A DNA stretch of 47,897 bases, taken from the NCBI GenBank assembly GCA_903869825.1, contig CAIQAL010000026.1:1-47897 (forward strand), written 5' to 3'. Shown here one piece after another: positions 9,801-17,597 of the stretch (position 1 is its first letter; every line of letters starts with the position of its first letter). The stretch is from an uncultured bacterium (GTDB taxonomy: Bacteria; Patescibacteriota; Minisyncoccia; Phycocordibacterales; UBA9973). Made by a program: the position numbers and the translations under genes. The notes beneath the pieces were generated by a model. The model ran no database searches. It saw only the letters and a list, made by a program, of their open reading frames with translations, and was not told where the DNA came from.

Positions 9801-12800
9801 CAAAACGGTCGTCGGCACATTTGGAACCGTTCTCGGTTTTACTGGAGTTGAAGTTTCCGAGGCCAAACTATTGCCCACGATATTCGTGGCAAATACAGTG
9901 AAAGTATATTCCGTGCCATTCGTCAATCCGCCAACTATAACCGGCGAAGCACTTCCGGAATTACTAAAACTTCCAGGTGTAGAAGTTGCCGTGTAACTCG
10001 TAATCGGACTGCCACCATTAGAAACTGAAGCTATGAAAGCCACCGAGACTTGCGCATTGCCAGGTATTGGTGTTCCGATAATAGGCGCACTCGGAACAGT
10101 CATCGGCGTTGCAATTGCCGTCCCGCTTGCCGGCCCTTGTCCGACTCCGTTCACAGCCGAAACTCGAAAATCATAAGACAAACCATTTGTCAGTCCCGTC
10201 ACCGTCGCCGTCGTAGAAGAAGAAGCAGAATGAGCAAAATTTGCCCAAGAGCCACCTGTAGTTAATTGAAATCCAATAGTATAATCCGTAATCGCGTTTC
10301 CACCGTCCCCCGGTGCCGTCCAAGTCAAAACCACTTGCGTGTCACCATGGGTTGCAATTAAATTAGTCGGCGCATCAGGAAGATTAGCAAACATCCAACC
10401 ATTATTATTTCCTCCATTAGTAGAATTACTAGCAAAAAAACTTGCTCCCCCTGAAGCCGTGGAATAAGTGAGAGAGTTGTAATTTACATTTACTGTCCCA
10501 CTTGACTTTGAAAGTGTCCAAGGGTTTGTACCAGAAACAACACTCCAATTTATTAAATTACCATTTGTGCCATTAGCGACTAGACTTGCCGAAGACCCAA
10601 GAGTAATTGTTTTACCTCCTGTCACTCTAATTATGTTTGGAGCAGCTATTGTAAATGTTCCATTAATTATTACGTTTCCGATAAATGCAATAGTAGAAGT
10701 GCTTGAAGCTTTACCTGAAATATTAAGATTCAAAATAGTATTACCACCAAAATTTAAACTTCTAGTTAAAGTAGTGGTATCTGTAATAAGAACAATCGTT
10801 GAACTAGCTCCACTGATAGTTGTAGAGGCAGTAGAAAAGTCAACAGAAGTTATTGTTCCATTTGCTGCAAGAGTTTGAGTTCCATTTCCCAAAATTATTC
10901 CTTTTGTTTCTGTCCCTAATAAATTTAAGTAACCAAAAGTATTGCTTGTATTATTCAAATCAAGTGTTCCATTATAAATTCTTAAACCACCATAACCGGA
11001 ATTAAATATTGTATTTCTTTGCCATGTATAAGTAGCATTATAAGAAAAAAATAAAGGACTAAATGCAATAGCAGCTGATGGATTTCCAAAATCAACAGTA
11101 TAAGAATTACCATCTCTTCCTCTAAAATAAATTCCATAAGTACTTCCAACATTCCATTGAACTGCATTTGGCATTGTCAAACTTCCAAAAATTTCAGCAA
11201 AAAAACTTGGTCTATCAAATGTAAAACTAGAAGCTTTAATACCAGAAAAATCTATATTTTTACCCAAACGTACTTGATCGTCAGTTATAGTTGTAGAATT
11301 AACGACAGAATCGCTAACAAAAAAAACATTATCTTGTGCTAATGGAGAATCTACTCCAGAAAGAGAGGCCCCACTAGTAGAATCTATATGCCAAGGATTT
11401 GTTCCAGTATAAGCGGACCAATATTTTGTACTACTAGTAGTAGTTTTCCAATATAAATTCCTTGAAGGACTAAAAGTAATATTACTTCCAGCTGCATTTC
11501 CAGCATCTCCTGAACCTCCTGCAATTCCGGATAAATCAATTAGTGAAGCAAACCCAATATCCATAAAATCTACTCTTTGCATTGAAGTTGTGGCCCCAGA
11601 ATTTAAAGTAATTGTTCTCCGAGTACCTAGTGTATTTGATTGAATTAATAGTCTATACCTATTGTCAGCACCACCTTTTAAAGTTAGAGTTCCGGTGCTA
11701 TCAATAGTTTGATTGGCTCCTAAACTTAAAATCATTGTCTGCAAAGTTTTTGATGAACCATCAAAAGAGAGGTTATGAAAAGTATTTGTACCTAATATTG
11801 TGTGTGAATTAGTTGCTGTTAATCCAGTAAAATTAATTGTCCCATTAAAAATGTGGTTTCCTCCATCAAAGGTATTATAGGAGGTGTTTAAACTTAAATT
11901 TATTGTTGATCCCGTTGTAATTAAAGTCATATTGGGACTGAAACCAACTGAAGGTGTCCTATTTCCTCCCGAAAAACTTATCGTTGAATTTGTCATGTTA
12001 AAAGTTCCACCAGAAACAGTCGTGTAGTCAAAACTTTGTCCACTAACATTAACTGTTTTCCCATTAGTTGAAACTGTTCCTCCTGTCATTGTCGCCCTCT
12101 CACCAAATCTCCAATATTGGTTAAGAGTTAAATTGTCTTGTAAGGTGATATCACCTCCTGTTAAATTAAAGACAAAGTAACTTGGTGTTTGCCCAGCAGT
12201 CGTAATTGTTCTCCCTATCGAATTTCCACTAAAATTTACAACCAAACCAACAGCTTGAGTAAAAGACATTGTTGATGATAAGATCATACTTCCATAGATA
12301 TAGAATGGAGTAGCAACTGCAACTCCATATAAAGAACCAGTAAACCCAGTACAGTCCAAATTATTCGCCGTTGAATTTGTTCCGTCTACTGTCACTGCCA
12401 CCGCACCACTATTTGCATCAAGATAAGCATCTATGGCAGAGGTAGGCACTGACTGACCTCCTGTACCTCCTGAAGTCGCCGCCCAATGGGTTGTATCAGA
12501 CCAATTTCCTGCACCACCTACCCAAAATCTTGCAGTCTGAAAAGTCCAACCAGTATTATTGCCCCCATTGGTTGAAGCATGAGCAATAAAACTCGCTCCA
12601 CCTGAGGCAGTCGAATAAGTGAAAGAATTATAATTTACATTCACTGTTCCGCCTGACTTTGAAAGTGTCCAAGGGTTTGTACCAGAAACAACACTCCAAT
12701 TTATTAAATTACCATTTGTGCCATTAGCGACTAGACTTGCCGAAGACCCAAGAGTAATAGTTTTACCCCCTGTTACTCGGATTATATTAGGAGAAGAAAT

Positions 12801-14762
12801 GCTTAGAATGCCGTTAATAGTTACATTTTCATTAAATTGCCAAGTAGCAGTCGAAGTGGATTTACCTGAAAATGTCAAATTGTTTAGTGTTATTGCTCCA
12901 GCTAGAGATCTTATCCCTGTGGTAGCATCTCCCCCCAGTTCAACAGTTGAATTCTGAGCATTTAAAACCCCTGAAACATAACTAAAAACAGTATCCCCTC
13001 CTGCTGTTCTTAATGTTTTCCATGTTCCTGAACCCATGTTAACTGTCGCCCCACTAAAACTAAATCCATAACTATTACTGGTAAGATTTTTGTTATTAGC
13101 ATTAAAGGTTCCAGCATTAAAACCAATAGCATAATAAAAAGTAATATCATCTTGTAAGGTCATACTTCCACCGTAGTTATAAAAAGATATAATTCCATTT
13201 AACAATTTTCCGCCACTTGTCAGAGTATGCGTCCCTCTCCCATAAAAATTATAACTACTAGTCATAACATTACTCGTCTGAACTGCTCCAAAAGACAAAG
13301 ACCCCATTATATAAACATATGTAGGCATAAGGGTGTCATACCAAATTGGATTGTTGGTAATATTAGTCGAAGTAATATCTGTACCAAGATCTGGCTGATC
13401 TATTTTAATATTTGTTCCCGTAGCCCTGATAGAACTTGCGTTAAAAATTATATTGTCTTGCAATAGGGGGCTATCAACTCCTGTTAATTGTGTCCCTGTT
13501 CCACCGCTTCCTGTCCACCATGAATTTATATTTGGTGAACCAGTGTTGTTGTAAGCTGAGTAATAAAATGATTGATTAGCTATTGCGTTTGGTGAATACC
13601 AATAAAGAGTTCGAGGAGAGTTAAATGTTATATTATTATTTCCACCCATATCTCCACTTCCACCCATAATTCCTGATAAATCAATTGCTGATCCAAAACC
13701 AATGTCTCTGAAATCTACTCTTTGCATAGAAGTTGTAACTCCAGTACCTAAGGTGATAGTTCTTCGAGCACCAAGAGTCAGTGAAGTAACTAAAATTCGA
13801 TATCGGTTATCAGCCCCACCTTTCAACGTTAAATTTCCACCGTTTGAAATATTTAAACCAAAAACTTGGCCACCAATTCCTAAAATAAGTGAATCTCCTA
13901 CAACAGTTCCGGTCCGATTGAAATTATTAACACTCATAGAATAATCTATACCAAAAGAGCCTGAACCTGTGGCGTTTATGTTATTATAAACGGGGGATGT
14001 AAAATTATTGCCAAAAATTCTCATATTAGAACCAGTAAAATTTAAAGTGGAATTTGTAGCAGCAAAAGGCGATATTGCATTATTACAAGCATACCAATAC
14101 CCACCGCTTGCTACTAAATTTATCGTCGAATTAGAAATGTCTAATCCTCGACTATTAGTAAAACAAGTATTAAAAGCACCCCAAGTATGAGTAAAAGCAC
14201 CAGTAATTAAAGTTCCCATATTTAAAGTCACAATAGATGATGTCCTTGTTGTTATTGCATCACCAACCGTAAATGTCTGCCCTGAACCATTGAAAGTCAA
14301 AGCTCCAAGTGTATTTCCTGCAGTAATCAAAGTTCCAGTTGCAAGAATTGCAAGTTCTGCTGTGTCACCACCTGCCACAAATTTTCCAGCCGCTAATGTT
14401 ACACTTCCAGATACAGATAGTTTCATGGCATTGGTAATGGTTAAAGTCCCGGCAGAACCTGTCATATTCAAAGTCTTTGTCACGGATGTAGTAGTATTAA
14501 CTGTCACATTTCCTGAACTTGCGTTAAAAATTACATCATCAAATGCAGTCGGGGCGAGAGTGTCCGCAATGCCATTCGGAGTACTACTCCAGGTAACATC
14601 AGACGACCAATTCCCTCCAACAGATCGTGCGTATTTTGTCGTACCAGCCGCATGGCCTGCTCGGAAACAAACAAAAGTAACAAGTATTAACGTAAAAACA
14701 AAGAAAATTCTTGAAAAGATTTTCCTTTTTCTTTCCTTATTTTTGCCAAATAAAATAGGCAT
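6801..14762 (-). CDS. Giant cell-surface protein (2653 aa): signal peptide, beta-solenoid-like repeats, about ten FN3 domains, Gly-rich linker, C-terminal TM plus basic tail
   Basis: N-terminal KIFSRIFFVFTLILVTFVCFRAGHAA; repeated …TGLTNG.SYDFRV.AVN..G… FN3 units; C-terminal IMLYVITLVGTMAIILGGVILYLRRRRKKKEE. Confidence 0.9.
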   Translation of the reverse strand: MPILFGKNKERKRKIFSRIFFVFTLILVTFVCFRAGHAAGTTKYARSVGGNWSSDVTWSSTPNGIADTLAPTAFDDVIFNASSGNVTVNTTTSVTKTLNMTGSAGTLTITNAMKLSVSGSVTLAAGKFVAGGDTAELAILATGTLITAGNTLGALTFNGSGQTFTVGDAITTRTSSIVTLNMGTLITGAFTHTWGAFNTCFTNSRGLDISNSTINLVASGGYWYACNNAISPFAATNSTLNFTGSNMRIFGNNFTSPVYNNINATGSGSFGIDYSMSVNNFNRTGTVVGDSLILGIGGQVFGLNISNGGNLTLKGGADNRYRILVTSLTLGARRTITLGTGVTTSMQRVDFRDIGFGSAIDLSGIMGGSGDMGGNNNITFNSPRTLYWYSPNAIANQSFYYSAYNNTGSPNINSWWTGSGGTGTQLTGVDSPLLQDNIIFNASSIRATGTNIKIDQPDLGTDITSTNITNNPIWYDTLMPTYVYIMGSLSFGAVQTSNVMTSSYNFYGRGTHTLTSGGKLLNGIISFYNYGGSMTLQDDITFYYAIGFNAGTFNANNKNLTSNSYGFSFSGATVNMGSGTWKTLRTAGGDTVFSYVSGVLNAQNSTVELGGDATTGIRSLAGAITLNNLTFSGKSTSTATWQFNENVTINGILSISSPNIIRVTGGKTITLGSSASLVANGTNGNLINWSVVSGTNPWTLSKSGGTVNVNYNSFTYSTASGGASFIAHASTNGGNNTGWTFQTARFWVGGAGNWSDTTHWAATSGGTGGQSVPTSAIDAYLDANSGAVAVTVDGTNSTANNLDCTGFTGSLYGVAVATPFYIYGSMILSSTMSFTQAVGLVVNFSGNSIGRTITTAGQTPSYFVFNLTGGDITLQDNLTLNQYWRFGERATMTGGTVSTNGKTVNVSGQSFDYTTVSGGTFNMTNSTISFSGGNRTPSVGFSPNMTLITTGSTINLSLNTSYNTFDGGNHIFNGTINFTGLTATNSHTILGTNTFHNLSFDGSSKTLQTMILSLGANQTIDSTGTLTLKGGADNRYRLLIQSNTLGTRRTITLNSGATTSMQRVDFMDIGFASLIDLSGIAGGSGDAGNAAGSNITFSPSRNLYWKTTTSSTKYWSAYTGTNPWHIDSTSGASLSGVDSPLAQDNVFFVSDSVVNSTTITDDQVRLGKNIDFSGIKASSFTFDRPSFFAEIFGSLTMPNAVQWNVGSTYGIYFRGRDGNSYTVDFGNPSAAIAFSPLFFSYNATYTWQRNTIFNSGYGGLRIYNGTLDLNNTSNTFGYLNLLGTETKGIILGNGTQTLAANGTITSVDFSTASTTISGASSTIVLITDTTTLTRSLNFGGNTILNLNISGKASSTSTIAFIGNVIINGTFTIAAPNIIRVTGGKTITLGSSASLVANGTNGNLINWSVVSGTNPWTLSKSSGTVNVNYNSLTYSTASGGASFFASNSTNGGNNNGWMFANLPDAPTNLIATHGDTQVVLTWTAPGDGGNAITDYTIGFQLTTGGSWANFAHSASSSTTATVTGLTNGLSYDFRVSAVNGVGQGPASGTAIATPMTVPSAPIIGTPIPGNAQVSVAFIASVSNGGSPITSYTATSTPGSFSNSGSASPVIVGGLTNGTEYTFTVFATNIVGNSLASETSTPVKPRTVPNVPTTVLTTVGDARISLAWTAPAFDGGSPITDYVVQFKLSSELVNWSTFDHDASVVPSAIVTGLTNGLSYDFRIKAVNIAGSSDPSIPATAIPITIPGAPIIGTALRGNLQASVAFIPPISNGGSTITNYTVTSNPDNHTGIGGTSPIVVSGLTNGTAYTFTVKATNAAGTGPDSDSSNSVTPATIPDAPILPIALAGNAKVDLSWTPPLWNGGSPITDYVVEYKLSSSLDWLISAHPISPLPSATVIGLLNGSSYDFRIRTVNDVGPGSPSVETNAMPVTVPDAPTIGIATPSNAQVSVVFTPPGFNGGSTINGYTVTSSPDNHTATGNASPIVVTGLANGTAYTFRVVATNAVGDSAPSDPSVAVTPVTVPNAPTTVSAVEGNKQATVSFSAPAFDGGTPITSYVVTSNDGHFATGNASPIVVTGLTNGNTYTFTVTATNAVGTGPASSPSNSVKLSTEPGPPINLASTVLGSSVGLSWSAPIETGGSAVMDYIIEYQLTVGGTWAVFAEGTNINTTAIVTGLSNGASYDFRVRAVNIIGQSIPSATTTATPGEPAHVSIEGFPDLTVASIGTQIHIKNEGSSQYEYHYSYCVTDGELNLCGGGDDVSSGSGATLIQPGHDYYETINSDVLIPGNYFFHIKVLYGSESSSAFQSFTAVATFPDPPTIGTATASNTQASVSFTVPAFNGGSPITGYVVTSNPGGIIGTGSASPIVVLGLTNGITYNFTVQATNIIGTSISSAPSNEVTPVTVPDAPTGVSAVPGDEQVALSWIAPTNDGGSPITDYVIEYKLATDSNWLVFADGTSTAISATVTGLTNNLTYDFRVSAVNAIGQSVVNATNATLPPNVVPPSGGGSGGGGVYINPGLPQIPNPNLIQIPPVEQATDNLTKGKENIKNTKLGKNVKKVSPGNSNILTNSNSTIPDIGMNKNEARATPIENPKIPIFPEMKIANKDKKIMLYVITLVGTMAIILGGVILYLRRRRKKKEEIEIPQEKILPPKIKRKI
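10503..10607. repeat. 105-bp perfect internal repeat copy A
   Basis: Identical to 12654..12758 (TGACTTTGAAAGTGTCC…CAAGAGTAAT). Confidence 0.88.
12654..12758. repeat. 105-bp perfect internal repeat copy B
   Basis: Identical to 10503..10607, offset 2151 bp. Confidence 0.88.
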
Positions 14763-14770
14763 TCGAATTA

Positions 14771-14779
14771 ATTATAACA
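14771..14779 (-). promoter_or_regulatory. Extended -10 (TGtTATAAT) 8 nt upstream of the giant gene ATG
   Basis: Reverse strand ATATGTTATAATTAATTCGAATG. Confidence 0.55.
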
Positions 14780-14843
14780 TATTTTTATTCGTAAAATGAA
14801 AAAATAGTGGTAATTTTTTTTCAAATAAGCTAAATTACTTAAT

Positions 14844-16025
14844 ATGAAAATATTGAGCATTGAAACATCTTGCGATGAGACAGGCGTAAGTATATTGGGG
14901 TGTTCCGGCGGATTAAACAATTCGTCTTTTCAGATCCTTGCCGACAGTTTGAATTCTCAAATAAAAATCCACGTCCCTTTCGGCGGAGTCTTCCCTGCCC
15001 TTGCTAAAAGAGAACACTTAAAGAATTTACCAATCCTGCTCGACAAAACTTTAAAGAAAGCCCACTTGGATAAAAAGAAAAAACCGGTTGATGCTATTGC
15101 CGTCACATACGGCCCTGGACTTGAGCCAGCTCTTTGGACCGGAATTGTGTTTGCCAAAGAACTTTCAAAAAAATGGGATGTCCCACTTGTTCCAGTTAAC
15201 CATATGGAAGGCCATATCGTTTCCGTCTTTGGAGAAAACAAGAAAAAATTCAAAATAAATTTACCAAAGAATAATTTCCCAATTCTTTCCCTCCTCGTTT
15301 CTGGTGGTCATACAGAACTCGTATTATCAAAAACCTGGCGAGATTATAAAATCATCGGGGAAACTTTAGACGACGCAGCTGGTGAAGCTTTTGACAAGGT
15401 CGCCCGAATGCTCGGACTTCCATATCCCGGTGGACCTGAAATTTCAAAATTGGCAGAGAGTTTAAGAGGCAAAGAAAAACAAGATTCAGAGGGGGTTTCG
15501 AGCGCGTCGGCGCGAGAACTTCAGCAATTTTCTAGCAATAAAATTGCGTACCCGAAGAAGCTTGGTTTTTCTTTACCTAGACCAATGATATACAGCAAAA
15601 ATTTTGACTTTTCTTTTTCTGGATTAAAAACTGCGGTACTTTATTTAATAAGAGATTTAAAAGAAAAAGATTCCAACATTTTACAAAATGAAAAAATAAA
15701 ACAAATGATTGCGAAAGAATTCGAAGATGCAGTCGTAGAAACCTTGGTCCACAAAACAAGAAAAGCAATCGAAAAATACGGTGCCAAAACTTTGATTGTG
15801 GCTGGCGGAGTTTCGGGAAATAAATATCTAAAAAAAGAAATTTCCGTCTTAGGCGGATCCGCCTCTGGCGGAAAAAAAATCAAAGTATTGTTCCCTTCCA
15901 AAAAATTAGCTACCGATAACTCGGTGATGATCGGAATAGTGGGATATTTAAAATTTTTAGAAAAAGGAATGAAAGGAACACCTCACTCAAAAATAAAAGC
16001 CGAAGGAAACCTTCGATTTAATTAA
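14844..16025 (+). CDS. tsaD: tRNA N6-adenosine threonylcarbamoyltransferase TsaD
   Basis: SIETSCDETGVSI, VNHMEGH, LVSGGHTELV, FSFSGLKTAV, VAGGVSGN motifs. Confidence 0.95.
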   Translation: MKILSIETSCDETGVSILGCSGGLNNSSFQILADSLNSQIKIHVPFGGVFPALAKREHLKNLPILLDKTLKKAHLDKKKKPVDAIAVTYGPGLEPALWTGIVFAKELSKKWDVPLVPVNHMEGHIVSVFGENKKKFKINLPKNNFPILSLLVSGGHTELVLSKTWRDYKIIGETLDDAAGEAFDKVARMLGLPYPGGPEISKLAESLRGKEKQDSEGVSSASARELQQFSSNKIAYPKKLGFSLPRPMIYSKNFDFSFSGLKTAVLYLIRDLKEKDSNILQNEKIKQMIAKEFEDAVVETLVHKTRKAIEKYGAKTLIVAGGVSGNKYLKKEISVLGGSASGGKKIKVLFPSKKLATDNSVMIGIVGYLKFLEKGMKGTPHSKIKAEGNLRFN

Positions 16026-16042
16026 AAAATTGGCAAATTTTT

Positions 16043-16072
16043 AGCGCAGATCCGAAATATCGAATCTGCGCT
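16043..16072. other. Strong inverted repeat between convergent genes (possible terminator without a clear T tract)
   Basis: AGCGCAGAT…ATCTGCGCT, with inner CG/CG pairing. Confidence 0.5.
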
Positions 16073-16103
16073 GGTTTGTGTCTCGAATCTCTCGAGGCTT
16101 GGA

Positions 16104-16442
16104 TTATTTGAACTCGATCATGTGATCCGGAGGAAGGGCAGCTATTTGCGCGGGGCTCATTCCAGCAGTAAAGTCTGCTGCAATGATTGGAGCAAGCTGC
16201 ATAGCGTTTGCAAGTTCGTCTCCTGTTAAGGTTTCGATTTCTGCACCCGGCCACGTAGCAAGATCATGCACCCATTCTTTTACATTGAGATATTTCCCTC
16301 TTTCGGTTTCGTGTTTGAAGAAGAATCTTCCACCAAGAGAGTTCATGGCAAAAAAGAATTCCTTACCATTAATTTCAATGCAACACAGCAGGTTACCCTT
16401 GTTGGTCCTGATGGCTTTTCCATGAAGTTCTGATTTCGGCAT
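16104..16442 (-). CDS. Hypothetical protein (112 aa)
   Basis: Complete ORF with a plausible soluble protein composition; no recognised family. Confidence 0.55.
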   Translation of the reverse strand: MPKSELHGKAIRTNKGNLLCCIEINGKEFFFAMNSLGGRFFFKHETERGKYLNVKEWVHDLATWPGAEIETLTGDELANAMQLAPIIAADFTAGMSPAQIAALPPDHMIEFK

Positions 16443-16579
16443 AACGGTAAAATTTAGGATTTTATGAATTTTTCTGGAATATTTCCCTCAAACGTATAGC
16501 TAACGCAAGGTACTTATTCTGGGTATAGTATAGCAAATTTTGGGGACTTTGTCAAGTGCCTAAAAAAGCCTTTAAAATG

Positions 16580-16585
16580 TATAAT
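16580..16585 (+). promoter_or_regulatory. -10 (TATAAT) 6 nt upstream of the ATG at 16592
   Basis: AAAATGTATAATATTTTTATG. Confidence 0.55.
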
Positions 16586-16591
16586 ATTTTT

Positions 16592-17542
16592 ATGCCAATC
16601 ACTAAAATAATCATTCCAGTCAGGGCTCAGCCTGATACCATCTTGGCCATATATTTACTGAAGTATTTTGGCACCAAAAAATACCCAGGGATAATGGAAG
16701 CAAAAATCTACAAGGACCCAAACGCCGGTTCGGTTAAAACAAACGAAGAACATATCCAAGCGGGAGAAATATTGATTGATGTAGGGACAGGACCTTATAA
16801 CCACCATGGGAAAAAAAATCAAACAACTGCTTCCCTCTTGGTGGCCCAAGATTTAGGAATAGATCGAGACCCATCTCTCTCAAAACTTCTTAGGTATACC
16901 GAAAGAGACGACAAATTTGGACTTGGAACAATTTCAAAAGACCCACTCGATAAAACATTCGGACTTTCGGGTTTGGTTTCTTCGATGAATAAAGAATACC
17001 CCGACGATCCAGATAAGGTTGTAAATACTATTATCCCCCTACTGGACGCACACTACTTACAAGAAAACAGAAGAATCGTGGAACTACCAAAAATATTTGA
17101 TGAACTTTCTAAAAACGGCAAAATAAAAGAAGTGAAGCTTCAGGACTTTAAAGCCATCCTGGTAGAATCCGACAATGTGAGTTTGCCCGGATTTTTACGC
17201 GCTCAAGCCGGAGGACAATATGATATTGTAGTTCAAAAAAGAAGTAGTGGACACGTGAACATTTTGTCCCGTCCACAGAAAAACAGAGAAAAGATTTTAT
17301 TGGAAAGATTAGCAGCTGTCATCCGCACCAGTGAGATTTATTCTGAAACAGGCAAGGAATCTGAGAAGACTTACGAAGAACTTTCGGCTCCGGGAAAAAT
17401 AAACGAAGTTCCAAATTGGTACTATGACCCGGCAACCAATTCAATCCAAAACGGAGGAATAAGTATTGACTCTACTCCCCCTACCAAAATACCTTGGGAA
17501 CATTTTTCTGAAATTATCAAGATCGCTTTTGAAAAAAACTAA
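16592..17542 (+). CDS. Putative MYG1/DHH-like metal-dependent hydrolase
   Basis: DTILAIYLLKYFG…ILIDVGTGPYNHHGKKNQTTASLLVAQDLG resembles the MYG1-type D-x-G…HH core; start moved from 16556. Confidence 0.45.
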   Translation: MPITKIIIPVRAQPDTILAIYLLKYFGTKKYPGIMEAKIYKDPNAGSVKTNEEHIQAGEILIDVGTGPYNHHGKKNQTTASLLVAQDLGIDRDPSLSKLLRYTERDDKFGLGTISKDPLDKTFGLSGLVSSMNKEYPDDPDKVVNTIIPLLDAHYLQENRRIVELPKIFDELSKNGKIKEVKLQDFKAILVESDNVSLPGFLRAQAGGQYDIVVQKRSSGHVNILSRPQKNREKILLERLAAVIRTSEIYSETGKESEKTYEELSAPGKINEVPNWYYDPATNSIQNGGISIDSTPPTKIPWEHFSEIIKIAFEKN

Positions 17543-17597
17543 AATCCGTCCCCGAATTTTCTTTTTTTGAAAAATATCATTAAAAATGATAAGATAA

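Noticed and set aside
10567-10878. Plus-strand ORFs inside the giant gene (also 12718..12957, 13702..13944, 14290..14799) sharing the start MPLATRLAEDPRVIVLPPVT
   Set aside because: They lie antisense to a well-supported 2653-aa ORF; the shared start only reflects the duplicated 105-bp segment.
16043-16072. Confident intrinsic terminator
   Set aside because: The stem is strong but neither strand has a clean T tract directly after it, so only an inverted repeat is reported.
16018-16254. 78-aa minus-strand ORF overlapping 16104..16442
   Set aside because: Arg/Cys/Asn-rich composition; overlaps the better-supported frame and a hairpin.
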